21,436 nt of DNA from Hyphomicrobiales bacterium (GTDB lineage Bacteria > Pseudomonadota > Alphaproteobacteria > Rhizobiales > Xanthobacteraceae). The notes below the pieces were generated by a model that saw nothing but the letters and a program-made list of their open reading frames with translations, did not search any database and was not told the DNA's origin. The position numbers and the translations under genes were made by a program. Below are positions 8,447 to 15,794 of this stretch, one piece after another; the first letter of the stretch is position 1; each line of letters begins with the position of its first letter. The DNA lies in NCBI GenBank assembly GCA_003164375.1, contig PLTE01000174.1, positions 316 to 21,751 of the forward strand, written 5' to 3'.

Positions 8447-9604
8447 CTAATTCCACTTCAGGGAGACCCATGACAGATCCGGTTTCGTCTCCATGTAGTG
8501 GACGGTATCCATCTTTACGTTTTGATTGCTCTTGTCGAACTCCACGCTTCCCGTCGTCCCGGCAACGTCTTTTGTTTCGGCAAGCTTATCGCGAATCGAC
8601 TGAGGATCTTTGCCACCGCGTTTCACGACGTCCGCGATCAGCATAATCTGATCGTATGCGTGTGCGTTAAGATGCGTGGGATCGGCGTTGAATTTCGCCT
8701 TGAAGGCCTGGATGAAGTCGCGGACCAAAGGCCTCTGATCGGTCGGGTCGAATTGCACGATCCGGATGTAGCCGATTGCGGCATTGCCGGCCTTCTGCTC
8801 GAAACCGAAAGGCAGCCATATCGTCCCGAGTTGTATGGCTTTACCCCCGCCGCCTTTCACAACGCCGGCCTGCATCAGCGCCTGAGTAATCTTCAGGCCT
8901 TGTCCTTCCAGCGTATAGGTCGGAATCACGTCGACGTCGCCCATGCCTGCGATGCGGGTCGCGATGGCCGTGAAATCGTTAACGTCGCGGCCGAAGCCGA
9001 TATCGGTCAGCACTTTGCCGCCGAGTTTGGTGAAGGTATCGGCGAACACGTTGGCGTTGCCGATTCCCGCATTGGTATTCTCGTGCAACAGAACTGCTGT
9101 TCTCGCATTCAGGCGTTTATAGGCATTTGTCGCAATGTCGACGCCCTGCATCACTTCGTTCGGCATGATGCGAAACGTCCAGGGGTTTCCGGGATCGGTG
9201 ACTTTTATCGATGACGAGCCTGCATTGATCAGCGGGATCTTGGCTTGCTCGATGATTGGCATGACGGCCAGCGTAGCGTCCGAGCATTCTTCGCCGATCA
9301 AAACGTCGGGCTTGTACTCATCAATCAGACGCTTGGCCGCCTGGGTCGCCGGCAGAGGTGCGCATGAGGAATCTTCGTACTGGACCTCGAATGTGTAGCC
9401 GCCGACGCCGGCCTTGTTGGCTTGATCGAGCGCGAGTTCGATGCCTTGCTTGTCCTGGGCACCAAAATACGAACCGGGGCCGGAGATCGGAAGCAGTGCG
9501 CCGATCTTGATGATATGGTCGGCAGCCGATGAGGGCGTTGCCGCAAGAGCGACAATGCCGCAGATAAGCACGCCTGAATACGCGAAAATCCGGAACCGCG
9601 TCAT
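8447..9604 (-). CDS. ABC transporter periplasmic substrate-binding protein (LivK/Peripla_BP_6 type)
   Basis: ATG 9604 is chosen because it follows a strong GAGGGGA ribosome binding site and begins a Sec signal peptide (hydrophobic 7-22, cleavage likely near PSSAA-DH at 27-28). The longer upstream frame has no such support. The mature part begins IIKIGALLPISGPGSYFG, typical of Liv-type receptors, with GEECSDATLAVMPI and INAGSSS in the ligand cleft region. Length is 385 residues, normal for the family. It is the first gene of the operon, so it would give the transporter its specificity. Relatives bind branched-chain amino acids, amides, urea or aromatic acids; which applies here cannot be seen. 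Confidence 0.9.
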   Translation of the reverse strand: MTRFRIFAYSGVLICGIVALAATPSSAADHIIKIGALLPISGPGSYFGAQDKQGIELALDQANKAGVGGYTFEVQYEDSSCAPLPATQAAKRLIDEYKPDVLIGEECSDATLAVMPIIEQAKIPLINAGSSSIKVTDPGNPWTFRIMPNEVMQGVDIATNAYKRLNARTAVLLHENTNAGIGNANVFADTFTKLGGKVLTDIGFGRDVNDFTAIATRIAGMGDVDVIPTYTLEGQGLKITQALMQAGVVKGGGGKAIQLGTIWLPFGFEQKAGNAAIGYIRIVQFDPTDQRPLVRDFIQAFKAKFNADPTHLNAHAYDQIMLIADVVKRGGKDPQSIRDKLAETKDVAGTTGSVEFDKSNQNVKMDTVHYMETKPDLSWVSLKWN

Positions 9605-9649
9605 GAATATGTCCCCTCGCATGCCGTTATGAGAGCGAAGTCCCTTTGG

Positions 9650-9683
9650 CTTTCGCAAGTCGAAGCGTCCCACGTCGCGAAAG
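9650..9683. repeat. Inverted repeat upstream of the binding-protein gene
   Basis: CTTTCGC (9650-9656) and GCGAAAG (9677-9683) form a 7-bp inverted repeat with a 20-nt spacer, 46 bp upstream of the SBP start codon. It could be an operator or leader hairpin for the Liv operon. Support is only the symmetry and location. Confidence 0.3.
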
Positions 9684-9738
9684 GTCGGCATCCGAACTAG
9701 GCCGTACACAGTCGGTGAAGTGGGGCGTATTGGAGCCT

Positions 9739-9942
9739 CTAAAAGAGTTTAATCTTCCAGACATTTTGGGCTTGACGCGCGATCAGGTCAACGACGGATG
9801 CTGCCGCTTTGGCTGGATCGATCAACCCGTTCCGTGTCTCGGCTCGAAAGCCGAAATAACCTCTTTCGGTCACGGTCAGTACGTCTGGCAGAATGGCGCC
9901 GCGCCGGGTAGCCGAGACAGGGCAAGCGCGTAACCTTGCCGA
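9739..9942 (-). pseudogene. Bug/TctC-type tripartite transporter binding-protein remnant
   Basis: The minus-strand frame reads SATRRGAILPDVLTVTERGY, then FGFRAETRNGLIDPAKAAAS and VVDLIARQAQNV before a stop. Bug-family solute-binding proteins have the diagnostic segment A-x-x-R-x-x-x-LPDVPTVxExGxxGFE-x-x-x-WNGLxAPAGTP, and the spacing matches. Only about 65 residues of a roughly 320-residue protein are recognisable, and no upstream Bug sequence is seen. It is probably an old deletion remnant. Confidence 0.55.
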
Positions 9943-10049
9943 CCTGCGGTATCGCCTCCGAGAGGTTTGCGAGTTAAACGGGCGCCCGATTGGCGAACAC
10001 AGCTGCAATTGCGGACCGCCGCTTCTGTACGGCATGCGCCGGCAGTTTT

Positions 10050-10083
10050 AAAAAAAACACCCCGACCGTACTCGTGGTCGGGG
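10050..10083 (-). terminator. Intrinsic terminator, leftward
   Basis: On the minus strand CCCCGACC (10083-10076) pairs perfectly with GGTCGGGG (10067-10060) around an 8-nt loop, followed by TG and eight T residues (10057-10050). This is a textbook Rho-independent terminator. No protein gene upstream of it on the minus strand would need it, so it marks an RNA gene. Confidence 0.85.
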
Positions 10084-10148
10084 CGCGCAATACTGAACTT
10101 CTAAGTTCGTAGCGGGAGGACGCTTAACAAACCCGAAGGTGGAAGTCA
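10050..10148 (-). ncRNA. Candidate ~100-nt small RNA with anti-Shine-Dalgarno loop
   Basis: A perfect TATAAT (minus strand, 10159-10154) would start transcription near 10148. A FNR/FixK-type box sits at 10185-10198 where a -35 would be, and an intrinsic terminator ends near 10050. The predicted RNA has three stem-loops. The first is AGCG-UCCUCC-CGCU (10124-10111), which displays an anti-Shine-Dalgarno sequence in the loop. The second is GAACU-UAGA-AGUUC (10108-10095). The third is the terminator hairpin. Several trans-acting sRNAs of Rhizobiales and Rhodobacter expose C/U-rich anti-SD loops in this way. There is no open frame of note inside. It is not recognised as a named family. Confidence 0.6.
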
Positions 10149-10153
10149 GCGAT

Positions 10154-10159
10154 ATTATA
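10154..10159 (-). promoter_or_regulatory. -10 hexamer of the leftward RNA promoter
   Basis: The minus strand carries consensus TATAAT. The -35 position (10182-10177, CGCTGC) is poor, which suits an activator-dependent promoter with the FNR/FixK box directly upstream. The distance from box centre to hexamer is about 3 bp longer than in an ideal class II FNR promoter. Confidence 0.55.
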
Positions 10160-10184
10160 TTGCGTCGGCGAACGGCGCAGCGCC

Positions 10185-10198
10185 TTGATGTGGATCAA
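10185..10198. promoter_or_regulatory. FNR/FixK-type box 1
   Basis: TTGATGTGGATCAA is a perfect match to the TTGAT-N4-ATCAA consensus bound by FNR, FixK and Anr regulators under low oxygen. It lies about 43 bp upstream of the predicted leftward RNA start and 147 bp upstream of the DASS transporter ATG. Confidence 0.7.
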
Positions 10199-10276
10199 GA
10201 CCGGTGCGATCGGCGGCTGCATCGCGATTGTGTGCGGCTTTGCATTCGCGGCCGCTCGGCGCCTTCACGATCATCA

Positions 10277-10290
10277 TTGACCTGGATCAA
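10277..10290. promoter_or_regulatory. FNR/FixK-type box 2
   Basis: TTGACCTGGATCAA differs from the consensus at one half-site position (TTGAC for TTGAT). It is 92 bp from box 1 and 55 bp upstream of the DASS start codon, suitable for activating the rightward gene. Confidence 0.55.
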
Positions 10291-10344
10291 GACGTCGTTT
10301 CGCGTTCTGGCACAAGCTTGTCGTGTTCGGATCGGGAGGTCGAA

Positions 10345-11853
10345 ATGGCTATCGCGGAACGCGAAGTGCCGACGACACAATCCGTCGCCGTACCAAACTG
10401 GCTGTTTAAGAATTGGCGATTGATCGCCGCCATCGCGGTGCTGATCGCAATTTTGCAATTGCCGACGCCCGTTGGCTTGCCGCTGGCCGGCCAGCGCATG
10501 CTCGCCGTATTCGGCTTTGCGGTAACGGTCTGGATAACCGAAGCGCTCGATTACGCCGTAAGCGCCGTCGTCATCGCGGCATTGATGGCCGTGCTGTTGG
10601 GGATCTCGCCGAATGTGGCGAATCCGAAGGTCATGTATGGCACGGGCCAAGGCCTGACCATGGCGATGAGCGGCTTCAGCAATACCGCGCTCACATTGGT
10701 CGCTGCAGCGTTGTTCTTGGCCGCCGCGATGACGATCACCGGTCTCGATCGCCGGGTCGCGCTTCTAGTCTTGCGACGCGTCGGCGCCCGCACCAATCGC
10801 ATTGTCATTGGCAGTATTATCGTTTCAATCGTATTGGCATTCCTGGTGCCGAGCGCCACCGCGCGCGCGGCGGCCGTCATCCCAATCATGATGGGCGTCG
10901 TTCTCGCCTTCGGTGTCGATAAGAGAAGCCGTTTTGCCGGGTTGATGATGATTACGACCGTCCAAGCGGTGAGCATTTGGAATGTCGGCATCAAAACCGC
11001 TGCGGCGCAGAACATGATCGCCGTCGGCTTTATCCAAACCATCTTGCATCAGGATGTCACTTGGCTGAACTGGCTCATCGCCGCGGCGCCGTTTTCTATT
11101 CTCATGTCGTTCGGCCTGTATTTCATCATGATGATCATGATGCCGCCTGAGACCGAAGAGTTGCCCGGCGGCCATGACGCCGTCGACAAAGCGTTAAACT
11201 CTCTCGGCCCGATGACGGCCAAGGAGAAGCGTCTGCTCGCCATATCGCTCACCCTGCTGTGCTTCTGGTCGACTGAAGGGATTCTGCACTCCTTCGACAG
11301 TTCGACGACTACTACCGTCGCGGTCGCGGTGTTGTTCCTGCCTTATATCGGCGTGATGGACTGGAAAAAGGCGAATGCGCTCATTCCCTGGGGATCGGTC
11401 GTGTTGTTCGGCGTCGGCATCGGTCTCGGCACGGTTCTGCTGCAGACCCAGGCCGCGCAATGGCTGGCTGGTCTGATCGTCGACTGGTTCGGGCTCAACC
11501 ATCTCACCGGCGTCGCGGTATTGGCCGTGATGGCGACGTTTCTCGTCGTCATTCATCTGGGGTTCGCCAGCGCCACCGCGCTCGCTTCCACGATGATCCC
11601 GATCATCATAGCGGTGATGGAAAAGGTCCAGACACCGGGCCTCAGCGTGATCGGCATGACGATCCTGCTGCAATTTGTTATCAGCTTCGGCTTCATCCTG
11701 CCGGTGAATTCGCCGCAAGGCATGTTGGCCTACGGCACGGGCACTTTCATCGTGCGCGACTTCGTGCGCACCGGCATCGCCATCACCGTACTAGCCTATG
11801 TGCTCACGCTGATATTCGGCGCCACGTATTGGCACTGGCTCGGCTACGTATAG
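10345..11853 (+). CDS. DASS/SLC13-family anion symporter
   Basis: ATG 10345 is preferred: it follows GGGAGG (10334-10339), and the longer frame would put the FNR-like box inside coding sequence. The 502-residue protein has about eleven to twelve membrane helices. DASS features include FAVTVWITEALDYAVSAV (58-75), two related hairpin-loop motifs LVPSATARAAAVIPI (167-181) and GFASATALASTMIPI (406-420), and C-terminal FGFILPVNSPQGMLAYGTG. Relatives move di- or tricarboxylates such as succinate, citrate, tartrate or 2-oxoglutarate, usually with sodium or by exchange. The first motif has SAT where many relatives have SNT, so ion and substrate use may differ. The FNR/FixK-like boxes upstream suggest control by oxygen. 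Confidence 0.88.
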   Translation: MAIAEREVPTTQSVAVPNWLFKNWRLIAAIAVLIAILQLPTPVGLPLAGQRMLAVFGFAVTVWITEALDYAVSAVVIAALMAVLLGISPNVANPKVMYGTGQGLTMAMSGFSNTALTLVAAALFLAAAMTITGLDRRVALLVLRRVGARTNRIVIGSIIVSIVLAFLVPSATARAAAVIPIMMGVVLAFGVDKRSRFAGLMMITTVQAVSIWNVGIKTAAAQNMIAVGFIQTILHQDVTWLNWLIAAAPFSILMSFGLYFIMMIMMPPETEELPGGHDAVDKALNSLGPMTAKEKRLLAISLTLLCFWSTEGILHSFDSSTTTTVAVAVLFLPYIGVMDWKKANALIPWGSVVLFGVGIGLGTVLLQTQAAQWLAGLIVDWFGLNHLTGVAVLAVMATFLVVIHLGFASATALASTMIPIIIAVMEKVQTPGLSVIGMTILLQFVISFGFILPVNSPQGMLAYGTGTFIVRDFVRTGIAITVLAYVLTLIFGATYWHWLGYV

Positions 11854-11858
11854 CCGAG
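11839..11858. terminator. Hairpin across the DASS stop codon
   Basis: CTCGGCTA (11839-11846) and TAGCCGAG (11851-11858) form a perfect 8-bp stem with a CGTA loop; the TAG stop is part of the stem. It lies in the 36-bp convergent gap with the TolC-like gene and could act in both directions. No T-run is present. Confidence 0.4.
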
Positions 11859-11889
11859 GCGGCGGCGGAGTTTGCAGCGATTGACGGCC

Positions 11890-13353
11890 TTACTCGCCGC
11901 TCGGCGTGCGCATCCCGATCCAAGAGTCGCGGACCTGCTGGTAATGCACCATCGGATCGTAGGCCGGAACCGGCAACGACAGCATTTGGGCCGACAACCG
12001 TCCGACCGCCGACAGCAAGGCGTAGGACGCAACCACGCGGTCGTGCTGCGCGGTGATCAGACTGATGCGCGCGTTCACCAGCGCCTGTTCCGCATTGAGC
12101 ACATCCAGCGTCGTGCGCTGGCCGGCGATCGCCTCGTTGCGAACGCCGGTGAGCGCGCGCTCGGAGGCCTCGTTCTGGCGGATCGCGGCTTCGACCTGCG
12201 CCTTCGCCGCTTCCAGCTGGCCCCAGGCCTGGACCACGTTGGCCCGGGTCTGGTCGCGCACCTGGTCGACGTTCAACCAGTCTTGAGCGAGCGCTTCCTT
12301 GTTCAGGCGGATCGCCGAATATTCGGCGCCACCCTGGTAGATCGGAACCGACAGGTTCAGCATGACGGTATTGGTGAACAACTTGGGCGTGGTGATATTC
12401 GGAAACAACTGCTGCTGCAGGCTGTACTGCCCGGTCAGCGTCGGCCACAGCGCGCCTTCCGCAATCTTGACCTGCAGCTGGGCGACGTCGACGCCGTATA
12501 GTGCCGCGGTGACGGCCGGGTTCTGCACGATGCCGACCGCGATCGCCGCATTGAGTGTCGCGGGAGCGAGCCGGTCGACCGAAGACGCCGGGACTAAATT
12601 GTCCGGCTCGACCCCGATGATGCGGCGATAATTGGCGCGGGTCGTCATCAGCGTCGACTCGGCGGCATGCAGAACCGCCTGGCCGGCCGCCAATTGCGCC
12701 TCCGATTGCGCGACGTCGGTTGGGGTGACCTGGCCGGCCGCGAACCGATTGCGCGTATCGGTGAGCGTGTGCTCCAGGACGCGGACGTTGTTCTGCTGGA
12801 CCCCGAGATTGGCGCTATCGCGCGACATGTCCATGTAGACGGTCGCCGCCGACAGCAGCACGGATTGTTCCATGACGCGCAACGTCTCGCGGGCCGCCGA
12901 AACTTGGCTCTCGGCCGCCCTCACTTTATTGGCGGTCTGTTCGCCATTGAGGAGCGTCTGGGAACCGGTGACGCCGACCGAATGCGGCGTCGTCAGGCCT
13001 CGATCCGACAATGACAAGCCGCCGGGCAATTGCGGCAGCGTCGGCGGAAATGTTTCCTTGGTATCGGTGTATTGCCGCCCCACGGTGGCGTTCCCGGCGA
13101 TCGTCGGGCGATAGCCGGAGAGCGCCTGTGGCACGCCTTCATCGGTCTGCCGCACGATGGCGCGCTGCGCGTTGAGCTGTGGATTATTCTGGTAGGCCCT
13201 GGCCAGCGCCGCTTCGATGGTCTCGGCGGCGGCCGGCTGCTGGCTTGCAACAACGACCCCGGCGCAGACAGCAAGGGCTATCCCAGGCGTGCACCAAACC
13301 CGTCCCGCTACAAGGTTACGCCACGCCCTTGGAGCCATCATTTTACTCGCCAC
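11890..13353 (-). CDS. tolC: TolC-family outer membrane efflux channel
   Basis: The protein has 487 residues. An N-terminal signal peptide (hydrophobic about 23-37) is probably cleaved after QQPAAA near residue 43. The mature protein begins ETIEAALARAYQNNPQLNAQ, the classic TolC/OEP start, and the second half repeats the pattern (TLNAAIAVGIVQNPAVTAA, then YGVDVAQLQVKIAEGALWP). Between them lie long heptad-like helices expected of the periplasmic alpha-barrel. TolC trimers serve as the exit duct for type I secretion and tripartite efflux. No inner-membrane pump or adaptor is nearby, so the partner is encoded elsewhere. It follows the YbhN-like gene after 48 bp on the same strand and may be cotranscribed with it. 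Alternative ATGs at 13341 and 13338 are possible. Confidence 0.9.
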   Translation of the reverse strand: MASKMMAPRAWRNLVAGRVWCTPGIALAVCAGVVVASQQPAAAETIEAALARAYQNNPQLNAQRAIVRQTDEGVPQALSGYRPTIAGNATVGRQYTDTKETFPPTLPQLPGGLSLSDRGLTTPHSVGVTGSQTLLNGEQTANKVRAAESQVSAARETLRVMEQSVLLSAATVYMDMSRDSANLGVQQNNVRVLEHTLTDTRNRFAAGQVTPTDVAQSEAQLAAGQAVLHAAESTLMTTRANYRRIIGVEPDNLVPASSVDRLAPATLNAAIAVGIVQNPAVTAALYGVDVAQLQVKIAEGALWPTLTGQYSLQQQLFPNITTPKLFTNTVMLNLSVPIYQGGAEYSAIRLNKEALAQDWLNVDQVRDQTRANVVQAWGQLEAAKAQVEAAIRQNEASERALTGVRNEAIAGQRTTLDVLNAEQALVNARISLITAQHDRVVASYALLSAVGRLSAQMLSLPVPAYDPMVHYQQVRDSWIGMRTPSGE

Positions 13354-13401
13354 CGCAGCTCCAATCCTACCGCGGGCGACCTTATCGTGCGGGCGTCTGG
13401 C

Positions 13402-14442
13402 TTACAAGGTTCCGGGCAGTGTCGGGGCGCTAGCCTTGCGCGGCCGTGCGAGCAGCCGCAGTTCGCGCAGTCCGAACATCGTCGTGGCAAGCAAAAGCGG
13501 CAGAAAAAAATCGAGCAACCGAAAAGTCAGCAAAATCGCCAGCAATTGCTCGCGCGGATATTGCGGCAGTCCGATCAGGATCGCGGCTTCGACGACGCCG
13601 AGGCTGCCGGGGGTGTGACTGACGGCGCCGAGCATGGTTGCGATGACGAAGACGACGACGATCGTCACGAAGCCCGTGGCGGGACTATGCGGCAGCAGCA
13701 TATAGATGGAGAGCGAAGCGAGGCAGCGGTCCGTGGTGCCGATGGCGATCTGCAAAAACGTCCAGCGCAGATTGGGCAGGACGATCTGCCAATTGGCGCG
13801 CCCGACGATCCGCGGCCGCGGCACGAGCCAGATCAGATAGCAGAGAATCGAAAAGAGGCCGGACAGCCCAATCGCCCGGTTGAGCCACGGCGGCAGGTGA
13901 TCGATGACGCTCAGCGCCTGCGGCGCGTCGGCAATGGCGATGCCAAGCACGAACACGTTGCCGAGCCAGAACGTCATTCCGGTCATGAACGCGATCTTGG
14001 CGATATCGACCACGCTGACGTTCCAGAACGAGTAGACCCGGAACCGCACCAGCCCGCAGGTCAAGGTCGCCGCGCCAAGCGAGTGACCGATCGTGTAACT
14101 CGTGAAGCTGGCAAAGGCGACGACCGGGAACGGGATGTGACGCTTGCCGATCGTGTGCAGCGCGAACAGGTCGTAGAAGACGAGGTTGGCGTAGCCGGCG
14201 ACGACCAGCGCGCCGGCAATCAGGATTCTGACACCCGACTGAGCTTGCAGCGCCGTGATGACTTTGCCGACGTCGATGCCGCGCAATAAGTGATAGAGCG
14301 TCGCCAAAGCAAAGCCGACCATCACGACACTGATCGCGACGCTGATCCTGTTCCGGCCGACGCCGCGGACGATCGCCGTGAGGGGACTCTTTGCTGGCAG
14401 GGTGAAAATAACTCCGTGAGGCGAATCGCGGCAAACTCCCAT
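13402..14442 (-). CDS. YbhN-like / lysylphosphatidylglycerol synthase TM-domain membrane protein
   Basis: The 346-residue polytopic protein has about eight hydrophobic helices. It resembles the flippase-like domain of MprF and the UPF0104/YbhN family: VGKVITALQAQSGVRILIAG, SFTSYTIGHSLGAATLTCGLVRFRVY (given here as two joined pieces of one motif region), and near the end HTPGSLGVVEAAILIGLP. It has no lysyl-transferase domain. Family members have been linked to lipid transport or flipping, and this is the best guess given glycosyl-, methyl- and decarboxylase lipid genes close by. ATG 14442 has no good ribosome binding site, but no better start is seen. It is divergent from the glycosyltransferase across a repeat-bearing spacer. 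Confidence 0.8.
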   Translation of the reverse strand: MGVCRDSPHGVIFTLPAKSPLTAIVRGVGRNRISVAISVVMVGFALATLYHLLRGIDVGKVITALQAQSGVRILIAGALVVAGYANLVFYDLFALHTIGKRHIPFPVVAFASFTSYTIGHSLGAATLTCGLVRFRVYSFWNVSVVDIAKIAFMTGMTFWLGNVFVLGIAIADAPQALSVIDHLPPWLNRAIGLSGLFSILCYLIWLVPRPRIVGRANWQIVLPNLRWTFLQIAIGTTDRCLASLSIYMLLPHSPATGFVTIVVVFVIATMLGAVSHTPGSLGVVEAAILIGLPQYPREQLLAILLTFRLLDFFLPLLLATTMFGLRELRLLARPRKASAPTLPGTL

Positions 14443-14448
14443 TCATTT

Positions 14449-14464
14449 GTAACAGCATTGTTAC
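14449..14464. promoter_or_regulatory. 16-bp palindrome just upstream of the YbhN-like gene
   Basis: GTAACAGCATTGTTAC is an inverted repeat with perfect 6-bp arms and a GCAT centre, ending 7 bp before the YbhN-like start codon. Its position suits an operator for a dimeric repressor or a translation-blocking hairpin. The regulator is unknown. Confidence 0.4.
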
Positions 14465-14500
14465 GGCCAGGGGCTCGCGACCAACAGGGCGCCGAGAGAA

Positions 14501-14550
14501 GCCAACCCAACCCAGCCCAACCCAAGCCAAGCCAAGCCAAGCCAAGCCGA
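14501..14550. repeat. Pentanucleotide tandem array (10 units of [G/C]CCAA-like)
   Basis: Ten consecutive 5-nt units run GCCAA, CCCAA, CCCAG, CCCAA, CCCAA, then GCCAA four times, then GCCGA. The array lies in the spacer between the divergent YbhN-like and glycosyltransferase genes. Arrays of this kind change length by slipped-strand replication, which would alter promoter spacing. Confidence 0.9.
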
Positions 14551-14636
14551 CACGGGCGGTTCCAGGACCGTCACACGATTGAGACATGAAATCGCAATTG
14601 TTGTTGCATGCGATTCGACAATGCGGCGGCCACGCC

Positions 14637-14672
14637 ATCTCGGCCGGAAGCGACACGATCTCGGCGGGAAGC
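14637..14672. repeat. 15-bp direct repeat in the glycosyltransferase leader
   Basis: ATCTCGGCCGGAAGC (14637-14651) and ATCTCGGCGGGAAGC (14658-14672) match at 14 of 15 positions with a 21-bp period. The second copy contains the GGGAAG ribosome binding site of the glycosyltransferase. It may be a duplication or a tandem protein-binding site. Confidence 0.6.
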
Positions 14673-14678
14673 AATAGA

Positions 14679-15794
14679 ATGAAAATTCTGATCGCCACGG
14701 ACGCCTGGCGTCCGCAGGTCAACGGCGTGGTGCGGACTTTGAACTCGCTGGCGCGGGCCGCAGCCAAGCTCGGCGTCGAGATCGAGTTCCTGTCGCCTGA
14801 CGGTTTTTGGACCCTTCCGGTGCCGACTTATCCCGGTTTGCGGCTCGCCGTGCCGGGCCGCAAGCGCATCGCCGAACGCATCGAGGCGGCGCAGCCGGAC
14901 GCGATCCATATCGCGACCGAGGGGCCGATCGGTCACGCGGCGCGGTCCTATTGCATAAAAAACGGCCGTCCGTTCACCACCAGCTATACGACTCGCTTTC
15001 CCGAATATATCTCGGCGCGCTCGCCGATCCCGCAACAGTGGATCTACAATGTGCTGCGGCGCTTCCATGCCGCGGCGACCGTGACCATGGTGGCGACGCC
15101 GTCGTTGACCGCCGAGCTTTCCGAGCGCGGCTTTGGCCATCTCGGCATGTGGACTCGCGGCGTCGACGTCGATCTGTTTCGGCCCGACCGCGCCATCGAC
15201 CTCGACTTCCCGCGGCCGATCTTCATGACGGTGGGTCGCGTCGCGGTCGAAAAGAATTTGCCGGCCTTCCTGTCGCTCGATCTGCCCGGCACCAAAGTTA
15301 TCATTGGGGCGGGTCCTCAGGAGGCCGAGCTCAAGCGCCGCTACGCCGGCGCGAAATTTCTCGGCCAGTTGGACAATGGCATCCTTGCCGCCCATCTCGC
15401 GGCGGCCGATGTGTTCGTGTTCCCGAGCCTCACCGATACGTTCGGCATCGTGCAGCTCGAAGCGCTGGCGAGCGGCGTTCCGGTCGCGGCCTTTCCGGTG
15501 ACCGGTCCGAAGGACGTCATCGGCGATAATCCGATCGGCGTTTTGCACGAGGATTTGCGGACCGCCTGCATGCAGGCGCTATGGATATCGCGCGAAGCCT
15601 GCCGCGACTTCGCGCTGCACTATTCCTGGGAGAACAGCGCGCGGCAGTTCATCGCGCACGCGCACAAGGTCGCGGTCGGCGCCGTACGCGAAGCCGAGGC
15701 GGCAAATACCAGCACCGCAACCGCACACGATCCAGCCGAGCAAACATTGGTGCCCGGCTGCAACACAAGGGTCACGCATGAGCATTCTGTCTGA
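14679..15794 (+). CDS. GT4-family glycosyltransferase (glycolipid type)
   Basis: ATG 14679 is chosen because MKILIATDAWRPQVNGVVRT is the standard GT4 N-terminus and GGGAAG lies just upstream; ATG 14586 would add 31 atypical residues. Length is 371. The GT-B fold has an acceptor-side N-domain (DGFWTLPVPTYPGLRLAVP, TSYTTRFPEYISAR) and a donor-side C-domain beginning PIFMTVGRVAVEKNLPAFL. The nucleotide-sugar motif is SLTDTFGIVQLEALASGVPV; its first acidic position is Asp where Glu is usual. This subfamily includes SqdX and the Agrobacterium diacylglycerol glucuronosyl/glucosyl transferase. A role in making a glycosyl-diacylglycerol is the best inference, supported by overlap with the lipid methyltransferase gene. 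Confidence 0.87.
   Translation: MKILIATDAWRPQVNGVVRTLNSLARAAAKLGVEIEFLSPDGFWTLPVPTYPGLRLAVPGRKRIAERIEAAQPDAIHIATEGPIGHAARSYCIKNGRPFTTSYTTRFPEYISARSPIPQQWIYNVLRRFHAAATVTMVATPSLTAELSERGFGHLGMWTRGVDVDLFRPDRAIDLDFPRPIFMTVGRVAVEKNLPAFLSLDLPGTKVIIGAGPQEAELKRRYAGAKFLGQLDNGILAAHLAAADVFVFPSLTDTFGIVQLEALASGVPVAAFPVTGPKDVIGDNPIGVLHEDLRTACMQALWISREACRDFALHYSWENSARQFIAHAHKVAVGAVREAEAANTSTATAHDPAEQTLVPGCNTRVTHEHSV

Noticed and set aside
10204..10344. In-frame GTG extension of the DASS transporter
   Set aside because: The extension covers an FNR-like box and lacks a ribosome binding site; ATG 10345 has a strong GGGAGG.
13030..14289. A 419-codon plus-strand frame opposite the TolC-like and YbhN-like genes
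   Set aside because: Low-complexity charged composition with no domain; it spans two genes that are clearly real on the other strand.
14501..14550. The short-period repeats as a CRISPR array
   Set aside because: Units are 5 bp with no spacers and no cas genes; it is a simple tandem repeat.
14571..15548. A 325-codon minus-strand frame opposite the glycosyltransferase
   Set aside because: Arg/Asp/His-rich antisense artefact; the GT4 motifs are on the plus strand.
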